NCBI GenBank assembly: GCA_016987375.1 | Contig: PJRA01000196.1 | Span: 106,330 to 122,769, forward strand | From: Brachionus koreanus | Lineage: Eukaryota; Rotifera; Eurotatoria; Ploima; Brachionidae | Length of the DNA: 16,440 bases | Direction of reading: 5' to 3' | In this document: piece by piece, positions 8,784 through 16,440 of the stretch | Numbering within the stretch: the first letter of the stretch is position 1 | How the letters are laid out: each line of letters opens with the position of its first letter | The notes under the pieces: model-generated | Database searches by the model: none | What the model saw: only the letters and a program-made list of their open reading frames with translations | Told to the model about the DNA's origin: nothing | Made by a program: the position numbers and the translations under genes

Positions 8784-9787
8784 GTGCAACTAAGTATGTT
8801 GCATTTAGAATATGACTTGCTTGTCCCGCAACAACATGGCTTTGTTACTAAGCGATCATGTTTAACTAACCTTCTTGAAACAATCGACTCAGTAACAGAA
8901 GCATTAAATTGTGGTTTCGCTTCAGCAGTCGTATTTATGGACTTTGCTAAAGCTTTCGACAAGGTCTCGCATAGAGCACTGATCAAGAAACTTGAATCTT
9001 ATGGTTTCAGAGGACAACTTCTTAATTGGCTGTCCGACTTCTTAAGATGTAGGAAACAAAGAGTTGTATTGGGTCAAGTGTCGTCATACTGGAAAGAAGT
9101 GAAGAGTGGTGTTCCTCGGATCAGCGCTTGGTCCACTTCTCTTTACCATTTTTATAAATGATTTACCTGAAGGAGTTAATAGCGCAATCAAGCTTTTCGC
9201 AGATGATACTAAATTGATAGCCACAATTAGAAATTTATGTTTTTCAAGAACAAAGCCTTCCCGAATATATGCTAAAGAATGCATAATATACAAATACAAC
9301 AAACAGATATTGAGCGAGACCTAGGCATCTATCTTCAGAATGACCTTAAATGGAATAATCAGGTATCTCGTGCAGCCAGTATGTATCTTTCGTTAGGCCT
9401 CACCTAGAGTATGCTGCTGCAGCTTGGAATCCATATCTGAAAAGAGATATAGAGATACTCGAAAGAGTACAAAGACGTGCAACCAAGCTGGTACCTGAGA
9501 TTAGAAACTTAAAATATGAGCAAAGATTAGCAAGACTTGAGTTAACGACTCTAAAAGCAAGACGAGAAAATGGAGACTTAATAGAATTTTTCAAATGTAT
9601 AAATCAACTTAGCTTAGTAACCTGGCAAAACCCTGTTAACAAATGCAATTCACTCACAACGACCGGTCCAGCAAGCAATATTAGAGGACACAAACAAAGG
9701 TATAACAAACAACTCACTAAGACAAAACAACGTGAAAATTTATTTGAAATCAGAATTCGAGTGAAATGCGAATTGAGAATTCTCTGA
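8784..9787 (+). pseudogene. CR1/Jockey-like LINE reverse transcriptase pseudogene
   Basis: This is the C-terminal half of a non-LTR retrotransposon ORF2. Frame 1 (about 8808-9120) has PQQHGFVTKRSCLTNLLE, then motif A V-F-M-D-F-A-K-A-F-D, and R-K-Q-R-V-V-L-G. At about 9115-9121 a net 2-nt deletion hits the conserved G-V-P-Q-G-S box. The shifted frame then carries ALGPLLFTIFINDLPEGV and the catalytic F-A-D-D at 9196-9207. The thumb is internally deleted. A further shift near 9308 gives DIERDLGIYLQNDLKWNNQV, and after a stop near 9404 another frame has V-R-P-H-L-E-Y and ERVQRRATKLVPEIR. It ends at a stop at 9785-9787 instead of the usual W-N-x-L-P terminus. The endonuclease domain is missing. 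It is a dead 5'-truncated copy. Classification to clade is by eye. Confidence 0.85.
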
Positions 9788-10014
9788 ATTAAAAAATAAA
9801 GTTACCTTGGCTATATTCGATTTGAAACGTTAGTGTCCATCGATGAACCCGCCGTTGCTAGGGCTGGGATGTTGACCTGATGCTGCAAGTTAGCCACCGA
9901 GGAGGCTTACGAATACTCTAAATTAAATTTAACATCACAAAAAAAATATGAGAAAAAGAAAAGAGAAGCTGAAAAAAAAGAAAGAAAGAAAAAATAAAAA
10001 ATTTATACTTGAAA

Positions 10015-10058
10015 TATAGACCTGGATAACTAAATGTATAGACCTGGATAACTAAATT
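10015..10058 (+). repeat. 22-bp direct tandem duplication
   Basis: TATAGACCTGGATAACTAAAT appears twice back to back with a period of 22 bp (10015-10036 and 10037-10058); the units differ only at the last base. Confidence 0.8.
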
Positions 10059-10089
10059 CAACACGGACGAATCTTTTTTTTTTTTTTAT

Positions 10090-10161
10090 AGCTACCAAAG
10101 CCAGACTAAAGCTAGTCTCGCTCCGCAGGTATCCTGCTGTAGCTTATCATTATTATTATTA
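10090..10161 (+). other. Putative three-way-junction RNA structure plus (ATT)n tail
   Basis: The outer stem AGCTAC (10090-10095) pairs with GTAGCT (10139-10144). It encloses two perfect hairpins: AGACTA-AAGC-TAGTCT (10103-10118) and GCAGG-TAT-CCTGC (10125-10137). The sequence then runs directly into a CATTATTATTATTA tail ending at 10161. A structured element followed by a short simple repeat is the usual form of a LINE or LINE-dependent SINE 3' end, where the reverse transcriptase recognises the RNA. Confidence 0.6.
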
Positions 10162-10251
10162 GAATTAAGTTTTTTTATTTTTAATGTTTTATATAATTAT
10201 ATATATTCTTTCTTTTATATTACTAATTATTCGTATTTTTCTTTTTATAGT

Positions 10252-10370
10252 GGATTCCATGATAAAATTATTATGGAGTCCTTAAACTAACTTAAAAAGT
10301 TAACTGGTAAATATACCAGATAGACGATTGTCTTTTTTAACTTTTGTTCACATTTAATAAATAAATAAAT
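10252..10370 (+). other. Second hairpin-rich 3' tail with (TAAA)n end
   Basis: Four hairpins follow in series. The first is a 13-14 bp stem GGATTCCATGATAA/TTATTATGGAGTCC (10252-10281), whose only two mismatches are G-U-compatible in RNA. Then come AACTT/AAGTT (10289-10301), CTGGTA/TACCAG (10304-10319) and AGAC/GTCT (about 10322-10333). A (TAAA)n repeat ends near 10370. Wobble-compatible mismatches suggest RNA-level structure. This looks like the 3' end of a non-LTR element different from the (ATT)n one before it. Confidence 0.5.
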
Positions 10371-11135
10371 AGATGTCTTTAATTTAGATGAAATTGAAAT
10401 TTACGCGATGCTAAAGGATACTATTCTGCACTACTATTACTATTACTAAAATAAATATTTCATAAAAAATTTTAATTTAAAATATCTTTTTTGTTGAAAA
10501 ATTAATAAAAAACTAAAAGAAAAATTTTCACACACTAAAATTTTGATTATTTCCAAAAAAAAGCATTAAAAATTCTTGAATTCTTCTTTATTTCAACAAA
10601 AAAATTCATAATACCTCTATTTTCAGACGAATAGAAGCTTTGCACATGGATGAAATTCATATGCTTGTGGTACCGTCGTTATGTGCTTTAGTAAAAAGAG
10701 CTTACTGAGAATTTATAAAATTTTCTAATCATGGAATAGAGTCTATAAATTGATATATAGTCTATAAATTGATAAATTCTTTTGATTCTATGAAAATTCT
10801 TTTTTATTAAAAATTTTATCCAGATACATTTTTTAGTTGTTATTATTAATTGTCTCTAAAACCATATTTCAATTTCGGTCTCTTCAAATTCAATTTTTGG
10901 TGAAAAAAAAAAGGCTAATTAATAAAATATTTGTTGAATTTTGTTCACAAACAAATACTTTTGCAAATTTTGTCTATATCAGATAAACTTTAGTTTTATT
11001 GTTTAATATTTAAAGGAAAGAATTTTTGATATAATCAATTGACAATTAGATTTTTAAGCAACAACTTATTTTGAATTAAAAAGCAAAGACAAGTCTAAAT
11101 TTTGAGAAATTTTTGGAAAAATTTTTCCTCTCAAA
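10371..11135. other. Upstream region of gene 2
   Basis: AT-rich with no supported gene. A 19-bp-period tandem pair (AGTCTATAAATTGATA at 10740-10755 and 10759-10774) is present. A small less AT-rich patch at 10620-10710 has a 20-codon ATG frame that I cannot assign. A TATAAT-like word near 11031 could serve as promoter, but there are many similar words. Just before the start codon lies a perfect 14-bp palindrome, GGAAAAATTTTTCC, at 11115-11128. Confidence 0.45.
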
Positions 11136-13298
11136 ATGAATACCAGTGCATCAGTCATACCAAATCAAGCAGCTATTGACCCATCAAACATAGAAGCAGC
11201 TAATCAAACTCATGAAATCAATAGCTATTGGCAAAAACTATTCTACACTAATCCCAATTTAAATTATGTTCAAAATTTATATACTTTCTACCAAACTGGT
11301 CCTTCTATATTGAATTTAATTTTAGCCCTAATCACCATTGTGTCTGTATCCATTTTTTTATTCTCAATCGTAATTGCTTTGTCACTATTACCCATTTTTA
11401 CCAATCCTTCATCTGTTACTACATTACCAGGTATTCACTAAAATCACTGCTCTAAATTTCTTTGTTTTAACTTTCCATTTTAATTAGGCTCAGTTTTAGT
11501 TGGAAAAGTTTCACCAGTCAAAAAAATTAGCTTTACTGGAAATTTTTTAAGCAGTGTTTCACCATTTGGGCTGACTATTTGGAATACCAAGAATCTTGAT
11601 AATTATACTCATGTGGATACTGAAGAATTAGAGTATGTCGACCATTTTAATTCAACAATGTTGGCAACTCTTTCAAAAAATGCAAATCTCTCCTACTGGA
11701 TGTGTACGGGAATTTTGGTCAGATCGACTCGCATCTCTAAAATGGTCTATACTGCAATGCTGACCACTAAATCAGGTCAAGTTATTTTGTCTTCAAAAAA
11801 TGCAACATTAAATGTTTTTAATTCAAAGCTAAAATTAGAAAAAAATTTTAAAACAAAAAGTCTCATTGTTGATATGGTCATTTTACTAAATGAAAATTTA
11901 GCTACTGTCGATCTATCAAAGCAAATTAAAATTTACAAATCAAAAAGCTTTGATCTTATTAAAAGCCTGAATCGTTCTGGTGATCAAGGTCGAATTTCAA
12001 TGCTATCTACTTGTTATTTGGAAGGCATTGAGCATATCATGTACACCATAGGTCCTAAGTTGTTCATCTTTGATTATATCAATGAAAATCTAGTTCGAAT
12101 AATAACCATGCCAGGAAACATAGTTAAAATAAAATATGTCAAGAAGGGCCTTGCTGCTGTTGCAGTTGGTCAAGAATTGTTCTATTACGATTTACTATCA
12201 GGTTTAAAGATTGAAAACATCACCATTTACCGCAACATTCAAACAATAAATTCAAACTCCACACACATATTTATTGGAACTGATACAGGAGAAATTTCAA
12301 TACTTAACTCTCCTAGCTCTTATGTGTCAGCTAGATTGAATAATGAAAATTTTGCCTTTATTGCTATGAATAATGGAAATATATTCATTTTGAATTCACA
12401 AGGCCAAATAGAAAATTCTTTGATAACAAGAAATAAAATTGTCTCATTAGCTTTGCTTGCTAATCAGAGTTTAGTTACACTTGATTCAAACAATCAAATT
12501 AAAATATGGCAGTCTAAAACTCTCAAATTGAATAAGACAATTTCACTATTGAATAAAACTGGAAATATTGAACACATAGACACAGGCTTTATGTCTAATT
12601 CAGAATATATATTTTATTCTATTGACTCAACATTGTATGCATTGAAATTGTTGAATGAAAACGCGATTAAAACAATCAAAGCTAATGGTAGAATAAATGC
12701 GTTTAAGTGCATTGAAGAAAATTATGTTGCTCTAGCTATTAGAAATGTTCTGTTTTTCTACAATGTTAAAAATGGAAGTTATGTTAAAGATGTGACTATG
12801 AGTGCCGAAATTTTAAGACTCAATTACTTTAAAACTTTTATAAATGTGACAACAAAAGATGGAAAACTAAGTCGAATAGAAACAAAGTTTATTCCAGCTA
12901 AGAAATTTGGGAATGGATCAAAAAAATCGGCTAAATTAAAGCCAATTATGCTGGTGAATGGTGTTCTAATTCCGATAGTTGATGGAAAAATTTTAATGGT
13001 TGAAAAACAAACAGCAAAAATTGTTTTTGAAAAGCAAATTTTTGACAGTGATATGGTTGCTTTTGAAAAATTAAATGAATTTATTATTTGTGCTATTTCA
13101 AAAGATGGCAACATGGTTTTTGTAAATCCGAACAATGGTGAAATTTTTAAAAAGTTTACATTCAAAAAAGAACTGTTTGATTCACACATTGAGTCCATAA
13201 CAATTGTGATGAACAAATTTATTTTAGTAAAAAGTGAAGCTAAAATTGTACAAGTAAATATTGAAAATGGCAGAGTTGATCTATTTGAAATTAAATAA
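11136..13298 (+). CDS. Gene 2: type II membrane glycoprotein with propeller-like ectodomain, paralogue of gene 1
   Basis: Two exons, 11136-11430 and 11488-13298, encode 701 residues (split codon Gly99, phase 1). The N-terminal tail is short and neutral, without the GHGK region of gene 1. It shares the motif N-L-N/Y-Q-T before one membrane span (about 58-85) and the S-L-L-P/S-L-I-P exit. The ectodomain starts G-S-V-L, followed by T-I-W-N-T as in gene 1. Two repeated modules are visible: K-Q-I-K-I-Y near 243 and N-Q-I-K-I-W near 434; A-V-A-V...F-Y-Y near 321-334 and A-L-A-I...F-F-Y near 512-525, a period of about 191. The C-terminal blades (about 585-701) align with gene 1 to the end. About 13 N-glycosylation sequons in the ectodomain favour an extracellular location; it has four cysteines. 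Function is unknown to me. The splice model rests on frame continuity and the matching intron in gene 1. Confidence 0.85.
11431..11487 (+). other. Intron of gene 2 (57 bp, phase 1)
   Basis: The donor CAG|GTATTC and acceptor TTAATTAG|GC delimit a 57-bp intron that contains a stop in the frame of exon 1. It interrupts the same P-G codon position as the 828-bp intron of gene 1. The T-rich stretch before the acceptor is a normal polypyrimidine tract. Confidence 0.85.
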
Positions 13299-13351
13299 TT
13301 TTGATTTTTTTTTAAATTAGGGAAAATCAAATTTTCTTAAAAAAAATTTTT

Positions 13352-13357
13352 AATAAA
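13352..13357 (+). terminator. Poly(A) signal of gene 2
   Basis: AATAAA lies 54 bp after the stop codon (13296-13298) and is the first canonical hexamer in the 3' region. Confidence 0.5.
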
Positions 13358-13495
13358 ATTTTAAAATACAATCAATCATTTTTTTGTTCTAACGAAGCAT
13401 AAAATTTTTAGATTTTTTTTAAGTTTGCATTTAAATTCATTATTCTTTTTTAAAATTTGTTCTAAACTAGGTTCTGAATAATATCAACTTGGTCT

Positions 13496-14167
13496 TTATA
13501 ATTAACGGGAAAAAAAAGTAAATTATCACAGACATTATTTTAAAAATAAACAATTAATTATCATTATCATTAGCACAAAAAAATAAAAATAATGCATTAA
13601 ATTAATCATTATTGCGATTAATAATTACAATTAAATTCACTAAAACTCTCAAAAAAATTACATAATCAAAAGATTTTTGTTACAAACCTTAATTTATTTG
13701 ATCACGCACACACTTTAAACATGTTTTGTATAAGTATTAAAGATGTTTTCAAAGATGAAATAATAAAACTTGAACAAAGTTTAAAGAATACTTTACTGTT
13801 ATCAACTCGACAAGAGCGAGTGATTTGGAGAGTACTAGCGATTTTTGGAGAAAATATGAAAAAAAATGGCCAGAATTAGCAACTTTTGCAAAGTATGTAT
13901 TAAATATTCCAACGACAAGCTCGCCTGTTGGACGTGTGTTTAGTATTGGAGGTTATTTAAATTTATCTAAATAAGGTCAAAAATTTTTACTTTTTAATTT
14001 TCATTTATAAAAATAATGCACTTTTCATTATTATTGTAAGACAAACCAATTAATTATCATTATCATTAATAAAATTTTTCAAACCGATTCATTAATTAAT
14101 CATTAATCGAAAACCGTTAATGATAATGCATTTTAATGTATTATGCATTATTAATTATACAGGTCTG
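13496..14167 (+). mobile_element. Internally deleted hAT element
   Basis: A hAT transposase C-terminus (13774-13974) lies between the 9-bp direct repeats ACTTGGTCT at 13487-13495 and 14168-14176; hAT elements make 8-bp duplications. Inside the right repeat the end reads, on the minus strand, CAGACCTGTATAATTAA, a plausible hAT end. Inside the left repeat the sequence is TTTATAATTAA, so the outer CAGACCTG seems lost there. The 22-bp word CAATTAATTATCATTATCATTA occurs in direct orientation near both ends (13551-13572 and 14047-14068), and further ATGCATTA-type words form AT-rich subterminal repeats. Boundaries are tentative because the left TIR is incomplete. Confidence 0.5.
13774..13974 (+). 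pseudogene. hAT transposase C-terminal dimerisation domain fragment
   Basis: The 66-codon frame between stops encodes D-F-W-R-K-Y-E-K-K-W-P-E-L-A-T-F-A, then YVLNIPTTSSPVGRVFSIGG. This corresponds to the hAT family C-terminal signature (W-W, L-A-x-x-x-L-x-I-P-A-S-S-x-x-x-E-R-x-F-S-x-x-G). The usual Glu before Arg (S-E-R) is Gly here, and the frame stops just after the signature. All catalytic residues lie upstream in intact hAT proteins and are absent, so it is a dead fragment. It is a different copy from the one at 15504-16438: the shared motif differs at many residues. Confidence 0.75.
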
Positions 14168-14223
14168 ACTTGGTCTCCCCTCCTTATAATTCTCCCTTAA
14201 ACTTTGAAAGTTGTTTTCTTATA

Positions 14224-14605
14224 CAGTGTTGGCATTAAGTTTGTAACGACCCTCATCTGATATCATATGGTATAAGATGAGATGAAATTATATCAAGTAT
14301 TAGAAGCCATCCGCTGATATCATTTTTTTTTTGGGCAAATTTGGTATCAGATGATATTTAGAGATATCAAAATAAATATTGAATCATTGATTTTTCCTTT
14401 AATAAATATTTTTATTACATGAATTGTTTTTCTAAAAAAAATTTAATTTTTCGATAAAAAAACAAATTTATTGTCTTATTTACTTTGAAAGTAGTTAAAA
14501 AAATCCAAAAATTAAATTGAAACTTGTTGAAAATTTCTTCTATTAGATGATATCACCTGATATCATTTTTTCTCATCTGATATCAGATGAGGGTCGTTAC
14601 AAACT
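14224..14605. mobile_element. MITE with 28-bp perfect inverted repeats and TGATATCA motifs
   Basis: The 28-bp sequence starting AGTTTGTAACGACCC at 14238-14265 is repeated exactly in inverse at 14578-14605. The intervening DNA is non-coding and A/T-rich. The palindrome TGATATCA occurs five times (14258, 14315, 14548, 14558, 14578), and a 20-bp perfect palindrome, CTCATCTGATATCAGATGAG, lies at 14572-14591. Just outside the left arm the sequence reads TACAGTGTTGGCATTA, resembling a Tc1/mariner end (TA then CAGTG); the right flank lacks it. I therefore extend the left edge to 14224, with the right end possibly truncated. Superfamily is uncertain because no clear target-site duplication is visible for the 28-bp arms. 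Confidence 0.75.
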
Positions 14606-14959
14606 ATTTGAAAATAAACAAAAATTCAAATAAAAAAAAATTTTCGATCCAATTTAAATAAAATCAAGTATCGTGTGCAGACTAATTGTTAAAATTCAGC
14701 AAACTTTCTTATTAGGATGGGTTTTGATGAAAATACAAACAGTTTATTTTTAGAAGCTTAGTTTAATAATTTCTAGCTTATTAAGCATCTCTAAACATTT
14801 CATCTTCTCCCAGGTTTAATTGAAAAATCTGCCCTTGCAACTAACATAAATTCCTACTTTCTAACACTGATTAAATATTGGAATATGTGAAAAACTACTG
14901 ACACGATTAACTAAATAGTCAAAACCAAAAAAAAAACAAATGCATAACTTAAAATTAGA
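14606..14959. other. AT-rich spacer, nothing recognised
   Basis: I see no open frame, repeat or motif of note on either strand in this stretch. Confidence 0.5.
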
Positions 14960-15310
14960 TTATTTTGTTAATTTTTTTTGAGTATGCGATTGTACAACTT
15001 TTCCATAAAACTCTGGCTTCTTCAACTCAGCTCGGCTTCTTAACCACCTTCCTTCTGTCTTACAACTCACGACAGTTTCTTCTTCACCCGAATCGCCAAG
15101 AGATGTACTGCAATCTCTCTTAGTTTCTTCACTCTGACTTGCTTTATCATTTTGCTCCTTGTTCGCCTCAATTTCAGCGCATAATTCAGGAACCGAAGAG
15201 TTCTCTTTTGATAATAAAGCTTGTGTTTCTTGAACAGCAGTTGAACTGTGAACATTTGGATCTTGTTCCGTTGGATCTTGAACAACTGATGCATCCCGCT
15301 TTGAAGTGTT
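14960..15310 (-). pseudogene. Partial open frame resembling the C-terminus of a retrotransposon polyprotein
   Basis: The minus strand is open for 116 codons from 15310 to a stop at 14960-14962, with balanced composition unlike the surrounding AT-rich DNA. The encoded chain is acidic and Ser/Thr/Gln/Glu-rich, then ends with GRWLRSRAELKKPEFYGKVV. The R-S-R-x-x-x-K-x-P-x-x-Y-G pattern resembles the tail that follows the integrase in many LTR-retrotransposon Pol proteins (R-R-S-x-R-x-x-x-P-P-x-x-Y-G). There is no start codon. The 5' side runs into a stop at the edge of the foldback repeat 15305-15499, which may have interrupted it. It could alternatively be the last exon of a host gene, since a possible AAAG acceptor lies at the left of the frame. 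Evidence for the retroelement reading is one motif. Confidence 0.4.
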
Positions 15311-15499
15311 TTACAAATAATAATTAAAAAGATATAATTAATAAATTTTAATAACTTTATTTATATAAAATAGAAATATTTTATATATCGGCTACCAGGG
15401 TGGCCACTTTCTATTTTAGATAAATAGATTTATTAAAATTTATTAATTATTATTTTTTAAATTATTATTTTTAACATTTGTTATTATTTGTAAAACACT
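15305..15499. repeat. 195-bp near-palindromic foldback element
   Basis: AGTGTTTTACAAATAATAA at 15305-15323 is matched exactly in inverse at 15481-15499. After a 19-bp extra segment on the right arm, the inner parts pair again (for example AATTAATAAATTTTAATAA and CTAAAATAGAAA on both arms), up to a centre GGCTACCAGGGTGGCC at 15390-15405 that is itself a hairpin. The rightward centre sequence CAGGGTGGCCAC resembles a hAT terminal repeat, so the element may be two hAT ends joined head to head. It separates a minus-strand frame on its left from a plus-strand hAT pseudogene on its right. Confidence 0.7.
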
Positions 15500-15503
15500 A
15501 CAA

Positions 15504-16438
15504 ATCATTTTTAAGACTTTAAATGAATACGGTTTGGATGATAAGGTTTTGTCGATAATGACTGACAATGCTCGTAACATGATGAATGGTATCGAGTATT
15601 TAAAAGTTAAAGAAAATCATTCTACGATGTTTCACATGAGCTTGGCTTAAATTGCAATGAAATTAGTCAAACAATATCAAAGATTAGGTATGTTTGCAAG
15701 AAGATTAATGCCTCATCTAAACAAGAAGCCGAGTTGAAAGCTTATCAAAAAGCGTGTAAAGAACGAGAATTATCAGTCACTCTGGATATTGAAATCCGAT
15801 GGAATTTAACTTTCGTATGCTTGATAGAGCATTAAAGATAAGAAAATCACTTACTGCAATATAAAGAGATTTGGGTGAAGAAAATTCTGAAGAAAACATT
15901 CTTTAAAAATCTGAGGACTTCGAAAGTGCACTCTTAGTGCTAGAAATACTTGAGCCATTTAATGAAAGTAAAATTAACAAAACTTTTTCTTGTAATTTTA
16001 GTTTTATTTAAAATTTTACAATAAGGTACCATTGATATCTCTGAAAAAAATTATAATTCATGTAGTTATTTATATTTGATATATGACCAATTAATCAAGC
16101 ATATAGAATAACATATAAAAGAAAAAATTTTCTCATTTAAAACTTACAATTGAATCAATGTTAGCCAGACTAAAAGAATATTGAATCTTACTTAAGCTGA
16201 TCGCTTTAATTTTAGATCTGTGGACATAATTTTAACTTTCATACAGCTAATTGTTTTTATTTATTTTAGAAAAGTCTATGCTATGGTAGAGAGACTGTAT
16301 CTTGGTGGTTCAATGCAAATTTTAAATATTTGAAAAAAATAGCAAGAGTTAATTTATGCGTAAGTCCGTCTAGCGTTCCGTATGCAAAAAACTTTTTCGG
16401 CGGCTGGATTAACAGTGACCAAAGATAGGCAACTTTAA
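15504..16438 (+). pseudogene. hAT transposase pseudogene (RNase H-like core to C-terminus)
   Basis: Matches to a hAT transposase run through many frames. EYGLDDKVLSIMTDNARNM near 15525-15590 holds the catalytic-core T-D-N-A-x-N-M motif. F-H-M-x-L-A follows, then KIRYVCKKINASSKQEAEL, and L-D-I-E-I-R-W-N-L-T near 15785-15812 (the R-W-N-S-T box). Next are L-D-R-A-L-K-I-R-K-S-L, L-E-I-L-E-P-F-N-E, L-I-K-H-I-E and M-L-A-R-L-K-E-Y followed by I-A-L-I-L-D. The end has S-W-W-F, then LCVSPSSVPYAKN and, after a 1-nt shift in the A/T-rich run near 16393, F-S-A-A-G-L-T-V-T-K-D-R, stopping at 16436. At least five frameshifts and several stops kill it. The N-terminal BED zinc finger and first part of the core are missing. 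The element may extend beyond the window. Confidence 0.8.
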
Positions 16439-16440
16439 AT

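Larger units (their letters stand above)
8784..10370 (+). mobile_element. 5'-truncated non-LTR retrotransposon with 3' UTR-like tails
   Basis: The RT pseudogene is followed by about 580 bp of non-coding, mosaic sequence. A GC-richer piece at 9800-9920 precedes a purine-rich tract (9935-10000), a 22-bp tandem duplication (10015-10058), a folded tail ending in (ATT)n at 10161, and a second hairpin-rich tail ending in (TAAA)n near 10370. A single LINE would normally have one tail. Two suggests either nested insertion of a second LINE/SINE 3' end or a composite. No flanking target-site duplication could be assigned, so both outer ends are approximate. Confidence 0.55.

Noticed and set aside
8780..9594. 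Minus-strand open frames at 8780-8986, 9084-9302 and 9400-9594
   Set aside because: They are antisense to clear reverse-transcriptase motifs on the plus strand.
12824..13330. 168-codon minus-strand open frame
   Set aside because: It is antisense to the C-terminal part of gene 2 and rich in Phe/Ile/Ser, as expected of reversed Asn/Lys/Glu-rich coding sequence.
1..16440. CRISPR array, bacterial operon or defence island
   Set aside because: There are no spaced direct repeats, no ribosome-binding-site-led gene clusters, and spliceosomal introns are present.

Overview
The window is very AT-rich eukaryotic DNA. Two genes with canonical GT-AG introns sit in a landscape of decayed transposons. No tRNA, rRNA, CRISPR array or bacterial operon was seen. 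Short spliced genes, LINE, hAT and MULE remnants and the extreme AT content suggest a small invertebrate. A monogonont rotifer of the Brachionus type is my best guess, by inference only; Hydra or another AT-rich metazoan is not excluded.

Layout. 1-2640: AT-rich DNA with two unrelated LINE reverse-transcriptase scraps on the minus strand. 2635-3643: an internally deleted Mutator-like (MULE) element with imperfect terminal inverted repeats (TIRs), a perfect 10-bp target-site duplication (TSD) and a frameshifted transposase. 4357-7791: gene 1 (TATA box, two exons, 828-bp intron, poly(A) signal). 8784-10370: a truncated CR1/Jockey-like LINE pseudogene with two structured 3'-tail regions ending in (ATT)n and (TAAA)n. 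11136-13357: gene 2 (two exons, 57-bp intron). 13487-14176: a hAT remnant. 14224-14605: a MITE full of TGATATCA palindromes. 14960-15310: a minus-strand open frame resembling the end of a retrotransposon polyprotein. 15305-15499: a 195-bp near-palindromic foldback element. 15504-16438: a second hAT transposase pseudogene.

The core of the window is the gene pair. Genes 1 and 2 are tandem paralogues on the plus strand. Each has a first exon encoding a cytosolic tail and one membrane span, then a phase-1 intron at the same codon (P-G) position. The long second exon encodes a large ectodomain made of WD40/PQQ-like beta-propeller repeats. Each ectodomain contains an internal duplication of about 190 residues, so the duplication predates the split of the two genes. 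The cytosolic tails have diverged completely: gene 1 has a Gly/Lys/Arg/His-rich tail with six GHGK repeats, while gene 2 has a short ordinary tail. I do not recognise the family by name. I read them as type II single-pass membrane propeller proteins of unknown function.
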